Shown here piece after piece: positions 46,096 through 57,900 of a stretch of DNA of 64,000 nucleotides (position 1 is its first letter; each line of letters starts with the position of its first letter). The notes under the pieces were generated by a model. It was given only the letters and a program-made list of their open reading frames with translations. It did no database searches and was not told the origin of the DNA. Origin of the DNA: Tetranychus cinnabarinus (lineage: Eukaryota > Arthropoda > Arachnida > Trombidiformes > Tetranychidae); assembly GCA_022266195.1 (NCBI GenBank), contig WHVY01000005.1:5642001-5706000 (forward strand), read 5' to 3'. Position numbers and translations under genes: made by a program.

Positions 46096-46401
46096 GATCA
46101 AAGGACCATCTTCGTCCTCCTCGTATCACTGAACATCCTTCCGACACAATAGTCGGTCGAGGTGAACCAACCAAGTTGGACTGTCGAGCCGAGGGTAATC
46201 CCAACCCAACCATCGAATGGTACAAAGATGGTAAGCCAATCAACGGCGCTCACCACAACCGACTTGCGCTACCAACGGGATCACTTTTCTTCCTTCACGT
46301 GATTCACAATAAAAAGGATCCAGACACGGGAACTTATTGGTGTGTTGCTCGAAATGAAATTGGTAAAGTTCAAAGTCGAAATGCAACTTTAAACTATGCA
46401 T
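46096..46401 (+). CDS. robo: internal exon of a Roundabout (Robo) receptor: Ig domain 1
   Basis: Robo receptors bind Slit through Ig1-Ig2 and steer axons and migrating cells. This 306 bp exon is bounded by an acceptor TTTTCCATCTTCAG (AG at 46094-46095) and a donor GTAAGT (46402), both phase 1, so it is a symmetric Ig exon. It encodes PPRITEHPSDTIV, GEPTKLDCRAEGNPNPTIEW and YKDGKPI, then LPTGSLFFL and GTYWCVARNEIG. This is the hallmark Robo Ig1 pattern, with Cys in KLDC, Trp in IEWYKDG and Cys in YWCVARN. No frame damage. The exon for Ig2 is not in the remaining 17.6 kb and the authentic signal-peptide exon is not identified, so flanking introns are long. Which Robo paralogue it is cannot be told. 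Confidence 0.92.
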
Positions 46402-48324
46402 GTAAGTAAACCTAAAATGTTTCACATTCAATGCTATCAATCTCATTATTCATATTCATCATCCCAATTCACCTCATCATGTAACACTTTTACTCATTAT
46501 CCATGTAATCAACACCAAATTAGCCTTTAACCAACAAAGTTGTTTCAATTGATCGTGTAAAGAAGAAGAGGAAAAAAGGTTTTCCTGATTAATTACAATT
46601 ACCTTTATTAGTACATCAATTAGATTCTTTTCTTGGTGATTCAGTTTCCAGCCTGAATCAATCATGAAACCTTCCATTAATTTGAAAGCTTTTCCAATGT
46701 GAAACTAATTGATTTCCTAATGACGAAACTAAAGTTGAAAAAACTTTGTTTATTTCAAAATTTCAATTCCATTAGCAAAAGATATTTTCAGTATCAGTAA
46801 CTCAACTTGCAAATGGATTCAATTAAATGTTCAAAATTTCTCCATCAATTGTGGAATTTTTGTTTCAATTTTTTCGATTTTCTCGCTATTTTAGACCAAA
46901 AACTTTCTTCACCCAAAAACCACTTTGAATATTTAAATTGATAATCAATTTATGCAAATCAATCAAGATCATCATTTGAAACATTAAATCATGATTAGAG
47001 CAAGAAAAGGCCAAATTATCTTTAAATGAACAAGTTTCATGTTAACGGATGAAAAGAAGGAGAAAAAGTTATCATGAAATGTTGACATGAAAAAGTACAC
47101 AAGAAATGAAAGATTGTTGATTTTAAAGAGAAAAATCTAAATGTAAAATGGAATACATGAAAAATGATAACTTTTTGATTGAAGTATCATTAAAAGGTTT
47201 GACCTTTTTGCACACTCGAAAGGTAAGCAGACAAAAATAGTTGATTTTCTTGTAAAAATAGCTATTCTTTTGATTCAAGTCAAAACCTCAAAATGCAATA
47301 TTATTATCATTTATTATCATTATTAACCAAAACTAAAGTATCCATTTTGCAAAAGGTCAACATTGGTGAAAAGAAAAGCCGATTTAAAGTTAACTTTGCG
47401 TGGTAAAGATCATTTGAGTCTCAAATTAAGCTTGTTTATCATTATCTATTCATTTCTTTCTTATTATCAAACCATCAGAATAGAAACAAAACAAGAGAAA
47501 AGGAGAAAAAAAAATTGTTTGCTCTATCAACAAGTAAATTATATTCGTAGGCATATTTCAGATGATAACTTTAACCTCCTCCTTATTTTACTTGCTTTCA
47601 ACAGTTTATCATTTCATTTATCAAACTGTAATCACGCAATTGTGATTTCACCAAAAACCAGTTGGACTAAAAAGCAACTAACCTTTTTTTGCGCCAAAAC
47701 AAACCAAAACATTTTAAAATGTCTATCAAACTTTCAGTTAATCTGATCGGAATTTGTGTGCAAGATGAAATTTTATTCTGACCCTTTCATGGACTCACCT
47801 TAAGTCCTTTAAACTCTTTTGTTTTACACGTGAAAATGACTATCAGTTTGGATAAAAAATTTTAATGCAAAGCAAAGAAAAGTGGAAAAGTTTTGTTGAT
47901 TCAAAAAGATTCAAGTTAAACTGATGGAAATTACTGATTAAAGTTTTAATTCATTCGGTAATACCGAAACGGTATTTTGGTTGAAAACTAATCCGTTAAT
48001 CTTGCACCTTAACCCTTAGTGATTGATGATTGAGTTACTTTTTCGTTAAAAGTCACCTTGAATTTTGAGTCATTAGGTTATTTTGCATTATTGTGATAAA
48101 AAATTGATAAAGTCATTAGTATCATCACTTGCTGGACGATAAAAGTTGATTTGATTTGATTTGAAAGTTGACTAATGAGCAACTAATAATTTCAACTTGA
48201 CTCAAAGTTGAACAAAGATTAAAATTTTAGTCACAGCAAATTGATTAACCTACAACTGGTGACATCAACGGTCATCATGACTGCTCAAAGTTTATCTTTA
48301 ACAATACCGATAAATCTTTTGAGC

Positions 48325-48352
48325 ACCTAACCTAACCCAACCTAACCTAACC
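48325..48352. repeat. interstitial TTAGG-type (telomere-like) tract
   Basis: On the minus strand five near-perfect TTAGG pentamers with one TTGGG variant. TTAGG is the ancestral arthropod telomere unit. Short interstitial tract in non-coding DNA. Confidence 0.6.
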
Positions 48353-51152
48353 AGCTTTTACTTTGAGACCAACTCAAGACTCACTTTTTCACTCAACTAA
48401 TCTAACCAAATCGACTGGGCCTTTGAGCGCAATTTGTTTCTGCTCATCGATTAACCAAACATTAATCTTAACCTTTTATTTTCGTCGTTTAGCAAATACA
48501 TGATACGAAAAATAGAATCTCAATCAGTAATAAAACAAAAATGATTAATTGACCTTTCATGATACTCTTCATTGGATTTTCTACTATCATTGACATTGAT
48601 TTTATTGAGCTGCAAAAACAAAGTACATAAACATTTAGGGTAAAAAAGTGGATAACAAAATGCGAAACCAATTTCTTATCGTTTTCCTCCTTTTCCTTGC
48701 AACAGAGAAAAGATGAGAATGCCATTTGAAATAAGTAAGGCTAAGGAAAAAAAAGTTATTGTCTGCAATATATTATCATCTGAACAAAAAAAGTATCAAC
48801 ATTGATTTGTTATTTATGCATATAATAAGCTGGAAAAAAGGCAATAAGAAGAAGCATAAAGGTCGAAAAGAAATTCGTTTTTTCTCTCAATAATTGAACA
48901 TATATTCTCAATTGGTATCATTTATAACCTTCTCACTGTCCTTGTTTCTTTACGCCAATAAGTGTCACATTAGGCAATGTTTCACTTTATCAGTGTGTCT
49001 ACAGGAAGAGGCAAAGCAGGCAAAAAGTGATAAGAAATGAGTTCGACTTTTTCCTGGATAATGCAAAAAACTTTTAGCCCAGAGAATAGAAAAGTATAGA
49101 GAACATCAGTCGAAATGGAATTGTCATAATCACGCAATAATATTCAATGTTGAAAAGATAATGATGATGATTGAAATCAATGTCATCATTTCTTATGCAT
49201 TTAGTGTCAAAGCTGAACAAAAAGCCAAAAAATCGAATCGCTTTCATCACTTAAAATCGCAATGCAACTAATCTCTTTAGTCTTATAAATGTTGTCCATT
49301 CTGGTCAATGAAACCATTTTTGTGTTTTTTGTCTTTTCCTTATCAAACTGATCTTTCTTTAAAGATACAAAAGTCTTCAGAATTGAGTTTCTTCTTCTTG
49401 ATCAACGAACTGTTTCAAGTGATAAATGGACTCTTGCATTTGGAAAGACGAAAATGATAAAAAACGGAAAAAAAGAAAAGATGAAAATGATATTACCTTT
49501 TGAGTTGAAGGTAAGGTTAGGTGAGTAGAAGAGGAACTGAAATAAAAGTTGTTAATAATGTGTATTAACATGAGATAAATAAACAGATAAATTAATTGAT
49601 AGTGACTTGTTACCTGGTCTTACTTGTTACCTTGATAAATAATTGCTGTACAAGTTGCAAAATTAATTCCAAATAGCACCTAAGAATATGTTTTATTGAC
49701 GAAACAAGAAGAAAAGTTGCCCATTTTAGCTCAAATTTTTTCACCATCATGACCAAATGTTTATCAACTTTTCTCATTTACCTTTTTTTTATCGACTTTA
49801 TTCTCATTTCCATCATCATCATCACCACTTAGGTGTGAATCTCTGAGTATATAAATCTAAATGAGCATCAAACTTATCGTGTGCTTTACTTTTTTTAGTT
49901 GACTTTAATTTCCAACTCAACAGCTTGCACTACAATTTGTATCCAACATCATGACATTAAAAAATTTAAAGAGGTTCAACGATAATGATTTTGATGTTGA
50001 AAAATGATAAAAAAAACTGTTTACATGATGATATTCATGAGAATATCCGGAAAGTTTATCTTTGCTATTTTGACTGAATGTTGCTCGGATTAGATGAAAA
50101 CTGAGAGAAAACACTTTTACATTTACTTTCCTTGGGTCAACTTTGAATGGCCATGCTTAATGGGCAGATTAATTTGGTAATATACATTCAACTCACAAAG
50201 ATTATCTGTTCAACAGATTAAGGTGTGTGTTTACCTTGTTTTGTTGCTTTTTGTTGTTGCTCTCTTTTTATCCTATTCACTTCTTTGATGATAACGATGA
50301 TGGGCAAATGATGATGCTAATTAATCTTAAACTTGTAAAAAAGGGCAACAAAAAAGATGAAATGAGATGAAGCTTCTGATAAGTAATTAAAAAGTTTAAC
50401 AATGATTAGAGGGTCAGTCTTGGATAATAAATGGCGAGTTGATGTTCAACTTTTACTTCATTGTTTCACCTTCTTTTTTCATCTTTTGTTTACGATGTGA
50501 ACCAGATAATGCCATCACTGAATAGGTTGACTTTATTAAAGTTTATAAACTTTACATTTTTTTAGGTTCATGAGTGGGTTATGTTTCATTGGATTGTGAT
50601 CGTTGATTTGATTTTTCGGATTTTCTTTTAATCTTTGTTTTCCGCTTTTCAATGCTGCGATTAGGCATTTTACGCAAGACTTTACCGTTGTAAGGCTTTG
50701 CTTTGACCCAATATCTTTGTGTTTTTTGAATGGTGAATGTAATGCATGTAATATGTAACCTTGCATTTGTTCATCTCACGCTTTAAAGCCTAACCCATAA
50801 AGTTTTGAAACAAAAGGTAAGCGAAAGGAAATAATTGACTGTTGTTTAACATGGATCATTTGGATGAAAAGGTAAATGGTTAAGGTTGAAATGGAGAGTG
50901 GAAAATGGTTTCAATGGTTTTCTTATAAATTGCATGATTTTATAACGCTAACTTTCTTTTCGTTTGTTTGGATAGAAAAGTTGAAGACTATTGCTGGTTG
51001 AAGAAAAGCTCTTTGCTTTTATCAATAATCCATGGTTAAAAGAACTGGATTAGAGGATGAATTTGGCTTAATCAAGTTAATTTGAGGGACACAAGAGAGT
51101 TGATGATCAACTTAAAAAGCTAGAATAAACTTTAGGATATTGTAATTGGCCA

Positions 51153-51252
51153 TTAAGGTAACCATGAAAGCTTCATTGTTTGAACAATGCGAAAAGACAA
51201 TAGATTTAGGTTAGGTTCGGTTAGGTTAGTTTACTGGTTGAAACTTTGAGAC
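51153..51252 (+). repeat. left arm of a ~0.76 kb inverted repeat with TTAGG-type tract
   Basis: Pairs with 51823-51910. Shared blocks from outside in are TTAAGGTAACCA, AAAAGACAAT, the tract TTAGGTTAGGTTCGGTTAGG (51207-51226) and TTTACTGGTTGAAACTTTG. About 570 bp of unrelated sequence separates the arms. Could be a MITE-like element that carries the pentamer tract in its ends. Confidence 0.6.
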
Positions 51253-51822
51253 GAGAAAGGATTCCTATCTAGTTCCATGTAAATTTAAAATGTTTACAAT
51301 GAATTCAACTAGACAATGGAAATGGGATAAAATCAAAAAAGATTGAGATATTTTCAGATCCGCTCTAATTAAAGCCTCTGTGGCTCTTCTCGTACTGAAC
51401 AAGATTTCTTTTGCAACGACAAGTCAGGATTAAGCTCACTCACGGCATCTTGAATCTGCAATTCACTCTATTAAACCATTTCAATTTGAAAATATATGCA
51501 GTTCATTTGCTTGAAAATTGTTTATAACAAGAGCAAGTAATGAGTGCAAACTATCAGGTTATTTTGAGTGAGTCTTTCCAGTCTATATTGTCTGTCTAGT
51601 TGTTAAACTTCAAAGGTTAAGGTGATTACAACTTAAATGTCTCATCGGGTTATTAACTGTATCGATGACTAAAGTTGATTTGATGATGATAAACAGCAAA
51701 CTATCAACTCTGAGTTGATTTAACAGACTTAACTTTCACAGTTGAAAAAACATTGGATTAAAGTCATTGTGGTCAAACAATAAAGATCGTTTCTGTGATA
51801 TTAAAATTTTTAGTTTTTTTGT

Positions 51823-51910
51823 TTCAAAGTTTCAACCAGTAAACTAACCTAACCGAACCTAACCTAAATCATTGTCTTTTCAAATAAGGAACCTTTTCTG
51901 GTTACCTTAA
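51823..51910 (-). repeat. right arm of the ~0.76 kb inverted repeat
   Basis: Inverted partner of 51153-51252, including the same pentamer tract with the same TTCGG variant unit (51844-51867). The shared variant shows that the two tracts are copies of each other rather than independent telomere-like insertions. Confidence 0.6.
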
Positions 51911-54900
51911 GGTATTATAAGACAAAAGCATTAATGTAATTGAATGAAAATGAAATTTCCAGAGCTCAATAATTTTGCATTTTTCTTTCATTTCATTATG
52001 AATAAAATTAAACTTTGAAGATTTGTATCAGATTAATGTTGAGCTGATTTATCCAAAGTTGCCTAAAATCCTGGACTTCACAGTTGATCCCAATAATAAT
52101 TAACTTGATCCAAAGTTAAATGAGCATCAGAGTGCATGTATTATTTGCATTTTTTGTTGAACAAAAGTGATGATTACTTTGATAATTAAAGTTGATTTGA
52201 TGCTAATAAACATTTCTTTCCCATTAAACAACCTTTAAAGAGGACCAAATCATACCAAGCTTACAACTGTTAACATACAATAATACCATTTATACCTGAT
52301 TAAAGGTCTTCAGGTTTGATACCAAAAGAAGCCCCAAAAAAGCATATAAGCATAATTAACCTGTAATTATCATTAACAATGTAAACTTGTTGGTTAACAA
52401 AAAAAAGTTAATTCACTTATAAAAATATTGTTCTAGTCTTTTGATAGCAAACAATATTTTCAGTCAAGTTAACCTCAAATAAAAATGACAATTTCCCTCT
52501 TCAATAAACTCTAACATTAATTATCTTATCAGAGGGGAGAAAAAAGATAAATTCATTTCATGTAAAAATGTTCAACTACAGATTTGAAGGAAAAAACAAG
52601 ACTGAGCAATAAAACAATCAAATAGAGATTAAAGTAAAACCAATGTTAATTATCCTTTGATTGTTTCAATTCAATTAATTGGATGAAAATTTCAAGTCAA
52701 ACCATCAACAAAGTGACACCGAAAAGAAGGGAAAACATTGAAACTTGAAAAGAGTTGAAATGCAATGTTAAAAGATGAACCCTTTTCAAACCATAAATTG
52801 AATGAATTGAGACAGGAAAAAATGATGAACCCAAAGTAGGACAAAAGGAAGCTTTACCCTGAAATGTCATTAATTTTCATTCTTGTACATTCATGTTCAT
52901 CATTATCACAAAATTGTGATCAACATTCTCATTATTATTATATCATTATTATCATAGACAAAGAGTTGAACGTTGAATAGCATAATTGCTTGGCTAATGT
53001 TTCACCAACTTTTCAATCTTGACTCTTAACCAATATTTTTGCATTTTTTTCATCTAATATTTTCTGTAAACATTATCATTTTATAATTATCGCCTTTTCA
53101 CACTCCCTGTTTGGATGGAAATTTGTGCCTTTTCTCTTTCACCCTTTCACTTCACAGTTTAATGAATTTTCCTTTTATTCAGAAAAGAGCAACTGATGAT
53201 GGTGATGATTATGATGATGGTGTAACTACAAGTGAAGAAACAAAAGAAGAGGTAAAAATGTGAAATGGGAGGAGAAATTTGGAAACATATTGAAGTTGTT
53301 ATGATGATAATGATGGTGAGATTTTCAAGATTGAATGAAAGAGGGAAAAAAGTGTTCCATCATGGATACATGATAAAATGTCATTTACTATCATGTTGTA
53401 AGCTGCTACTGAAGAGGAATAATGAAACTTGTTCAAGATGATGATTGAAACAATTTACAAGTTTAATCACGAAAAATGATCAAAGTCGCCTTTTTTGTGA
53501 GTTGAAAAGTAAAAGCTGAAAGGAAGGAAAAGGAGAAATTTTTTCCTTCTTTGCCTTTTCTACTTCATTGTTTCCGCTTTTTCCTGTCATTGGTTCACCA
53601 GTTTTTCATGGGTTCATGGTGTTGATGAACATTTTTAATCATTATACTGTCCAAGTGTTTGGAGTAAACATTTTATTCCCAGTCAAAATGATTGAGTGGA
53701 AAAGGGTTAACATGGTAAAGGCGGGTGGCGAAAAAAAGAAACAATGAAAAATGAAGAAAATTTGGCTGACACTTTGTTCCAAGTGACCATGCAAGTGATC
53801 AACTTTTACTCTTGACTAATCTTAACTGTTGCAATTTCCAATTGAAATGGACATGCATTTTTTCCCCTGAATTATCAGAGAAAATCATTTTTGGAAAGCG
53901 AAGGAAATGCAAAGAAAAAAATGTTACTTTCCATTTGGTAGAGTAAAGATTAAGAAGAAAAGTGTTTTACTTGAAATTGACCATAAAGAGTGAAAACAAA
54001 TGGACCATTAACTGACCCCTTCAATGAGCCATTAAAGTCAAGTTAAACTTTAACCCTTCAGATGCTTCCCATTGATAAGAGGAAGACTGTGAAGATAGAA
54101 ACAGAATTTTCCTTTTCTTTCATTTTCCAATTTCTCCAACTTTTTCTTCCTTCTCTTTATCATTCCCATCAATTGAAATCATTTTCAAAGTTCAACTCAC
54201 ATTATCATAACATTCAGTCTTTGGATCTACAAGAAAAGGCGAAAAATAATCTCATCATTTTTATCCTGAAAATCTTTTCTTTTAACCTTAACTTTTGTTT
54301 TTCACCATTTCCATCATCCAGTTCAATTCCATCATTAATTCATTCAATTCAGTTTCCATTGAATTCAACATTCTCTACCAAAAGAAGATTGACTTTACGA
54401 TTAAACTCTGAAAGTGACTTTGAAATAGAAAACAGCAAAAAATGAAATTCTAAATCAAGATTGAAAAAGAATTCAAAAACTCATGATAATTGACGAGTTT
54501 TCATGAAACCATTTCAATGTTGAATCGCAACATTGGACAATTTTCGTTCTTTTATTTACAATGAAAATGAAATTCATTATTTAATTATCATTAGCGAGTT
54601 TCATTGCAACGATAATGTTAAATATTATCATCATCAACATTCTGTCAAGGTAATGATATAAATTATTTGTAATATGTTAATTGGTTTGTTTTACCATTTT
54701 TCTCATCTTGATAATTCTTTTCCATAACAATATTCATAAACGAAAATTCTGTTCATTCTCTTCAACAATTGTTTTTTTCAGATATTTTTCTCATTCCATG
54801 GTAAATGCACAAGAAGAAACAAAGTGAAACACAAAAAAAAAGCGAAACATAATTAAGTGAATAATATATTCATTTGAATGTAATATTATAATATGTTGTA

Positions 54901-57900
54901 AAGAGAATAAATTATCAGATTGAATATTGTTCCAACTTTTAATTTCACCTCATTTTACCATCAATGAGTTTACATGGGAAAGTGTAGAAAAGGGTCAATC
55001 TCGCTTTCATTATGCTAATCGAACGAACCTTGTTTTTTCTTCTTGTGCGCTCATCTTTACTCTAATTTTCAATGGAAACTCAAGAGTCTAAATTGTCTGA
55101 AAAGATGGCAATTATTGCACCAAATAGAGATGAATAATATTAATAATAGACTTTTAAATATTCACTTTCAAGTGATTTTTGAAGGAAAGGTTTGGTTCGG
55201 CCGCGTCAAATGATGTCTTACATCAAAAGATTAAAGGTAAAGTTGGTTTGACCAAACAGAGGGAAAAGAGGAAAATGATGAAGATGATGAGAGTAGAAAC
55301 AAATGAGATATAACTTAATTTGAGGTGTAACTTGGGTTTACCCATCAATTCATAAGGGAATTTTGAATGATGATTATTATTGCCATTGTGCCTTTTACTG
55401 TTTACAAGATCTTTAAGGTTGCGCTCTGCCACTTTTCCTTCGTTTCATCTTCTTCTTCCCTTTGCTTGAAAATTGCCTCGAGCTTTTGCTTCATCTTTTT
55501 ACTTCCATTAACTCATCCTAATTTTGCTTCTTGTTTTGTTTTCCTATTATACGGTTATTTAAACTCTACATTTTTACCTTTTTTTGGCGTCTTCACTGAG
55601 AATGGAAATGTTCGTAAAATCCTTTCCAAGTTTATGCTTTATCAAAATGTGGTAACAGAGTAATGATGGAGGAAGAAAAAGAAACAAACAGTAAAACAGT
55701 TTCATGATAATCAGAAGAGTTCAGCATTTTTCGCTTCTCACACAATTTCAATTCTCTAGTTGATTTTGTATTTTCTTTTTCTTCTTTCTTTGCATCTTCA
55801 GGCATTCAATTCAATTTTCATAATAATCATGTTAAACTGTTAAAATGATGAAAATGGTAAAGTCAAGGTTGTGCGAAAAAAAAGTGATGAACAGTTCTTT
55901 TTTGCATCTTTACTCAAGTTCTGCAAGAATCTTCATCAAACATCATGACAGTGTAAAATGATTAATAAACCTTGTTATCCATTGATTGATGTTAAAATGA
56001 ATCGAAAAATTTCATTGTTTACTCGATAATCGCGTTGATCATCTTTCATTTTTTACCCTCTCAACTGTCAACTGTCAACCTAGACTTGTGCATCCCTCAA
56101 CACTGAGCAGCACGTGAAGCTTGGCCTTGTCTGTGTGAACAAATGTAAGTCTCACAAAGAGACAAAAGGATGAGAAAAAAGGAGAAAAAAACTTCTCAAG
56201 ACTTGCTAATCAAATTACTATTGAATGTGAAGCTCCAAACTATTATTATTATCATTATTATATTTGGATATTTCTTGTTGAATATCACTTCTGTTTCTCC
56301 CTTTTTTCATCATTTTTTTCGCCTCTGCAAATGAGTTTTCATCTTTACTTTTACACGTTTCCTTATTGATTATTTGGCTAATGAAAAGTAATCCAATTTT
56401 TTTTCTCTTCTTTCAACTTTTCTCTTGTTTCGCTACCATAAGATATTGATACATTTATTGCTTTGATTAATGGTAATCATATTTAGTCTCATTACTGTTG
56501 CATTCAAACCTAATCCACTTTGCACAAAAAATGTAAAGATTATCGTTTAATTGAAACACAAACTGATCAAGAATTATCGCTGGAAATTACATTAACCATT
56601 GTTGGCGTCATTTCAAGTTAATCTTTACAATAATTCATTTCATGATCAATTTAGTCGTGAGAGGAAAAATCATCAAAAGCGATTGTCTTTTAATGAAAAA
56701 GTTATTTTTTAGATTTTCTTAGATCGAAGTCAGCTTTGCTTAAAGATTTTGAACTCTTTCATTACTCCAAAGAGCATTGGAACTTTTGAATAAAAATTGA
56801 TTTTCTTTTCCCTTTCCACTGAAATTCCAATGAACCGATGGTCAGCATTTGTTTGATTCACAAATGAATAAAGTTCTTTTTTCTGGTTTGTTCGAATAAA
56901 ATGTTTCAAAAGTTCAACTTGAATTTATAACTAAATTTTTAGCTCTTCAATGCTTGTCAAGTTTAGTGTTTGCAAAAATGGTAAATAAATAATTATACAA
57001 GAGTAAATATGACATTGAATTGACATGGAAATTTAATTCAATTATCCTTTGGGAAACTTTTCCATGTTAATTTATCCATCGAGATTTGATAAAGTTGAAG
57101 CAAAGGAGAAGGAAAAAAGTTTCAACTTGACAACTGATTGTGGTTGAATTGAATGAAAATTGGCTTTAAAAAGGTAAACATGAAATCAAGATAAAAAGAC
57201 AGAGGATCAAGAGGATGAAAAAAGGGAAGATGAAAGGGAGTGAAAAGGTAAAATTGAAGCAAGAGGGAAAAAACAAAATTTTGTTTGCTCGACTCGAAGT
57301 TGAAAAGAAGAGATGAAAAAAAGTTAATTCAGTTACTTTTCAACCAACCATGGATACAATTTCCAGCCCTTAGCCCTTTAACAAGTTGACTCTACTTTTC
57401 AACTTTCATTTGTTTCCCTTTGGTTCACTTGTTCAAACCTTTTTTCCTGCTTTTCCTTTATTCCAATATTGTTATTCTGGTGACCAAATTTCAATGAATT
57501 CAGGGTTAAATATTGTATCACTTGCTATTGAATACCTGAATGGTCTATTTGTTGAACCGTTAAGCCTCAATTCAATTCAAAAATGGAAATCAAATCAAAA
57601 TTCGTCTGCTTTTGACGGCAAACATCACACCAAAACCAGCGATTAATAAGCTAATTTCATTTAGCTTTAAGCATCGAAAAATGTTGAATGAAAAGAAAAT
57701 CAAAATTTGTGTGAAATCTTTTCAGCGATTCGATAATCAATTGAAAATGTATTTTCAGTATTTGGGATCGAAGGCAAAAAAGATGGAAAATGAGTTTCAA
57801 AACTTGACCGAATCTAGAAAAGCACAAAGTAGATCGAAGAAACAAACTTCTCAAAGCTCAGGCTGTGAGATGAGCAACTGTAATTATTGGTCTCGATTAG

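Noticed and set aside
47363..47746. 127-codon ORF after the Robo exon
   Set aside because: Begins at a non-ATG codon, no splice framing, no resemblance to an Ig domain.
54062..54445. 127-codon Ser/Phe-rich ORF
   Set aside because: Biased composition and no recognisable motif; chance ORF in AT-rich DNA.
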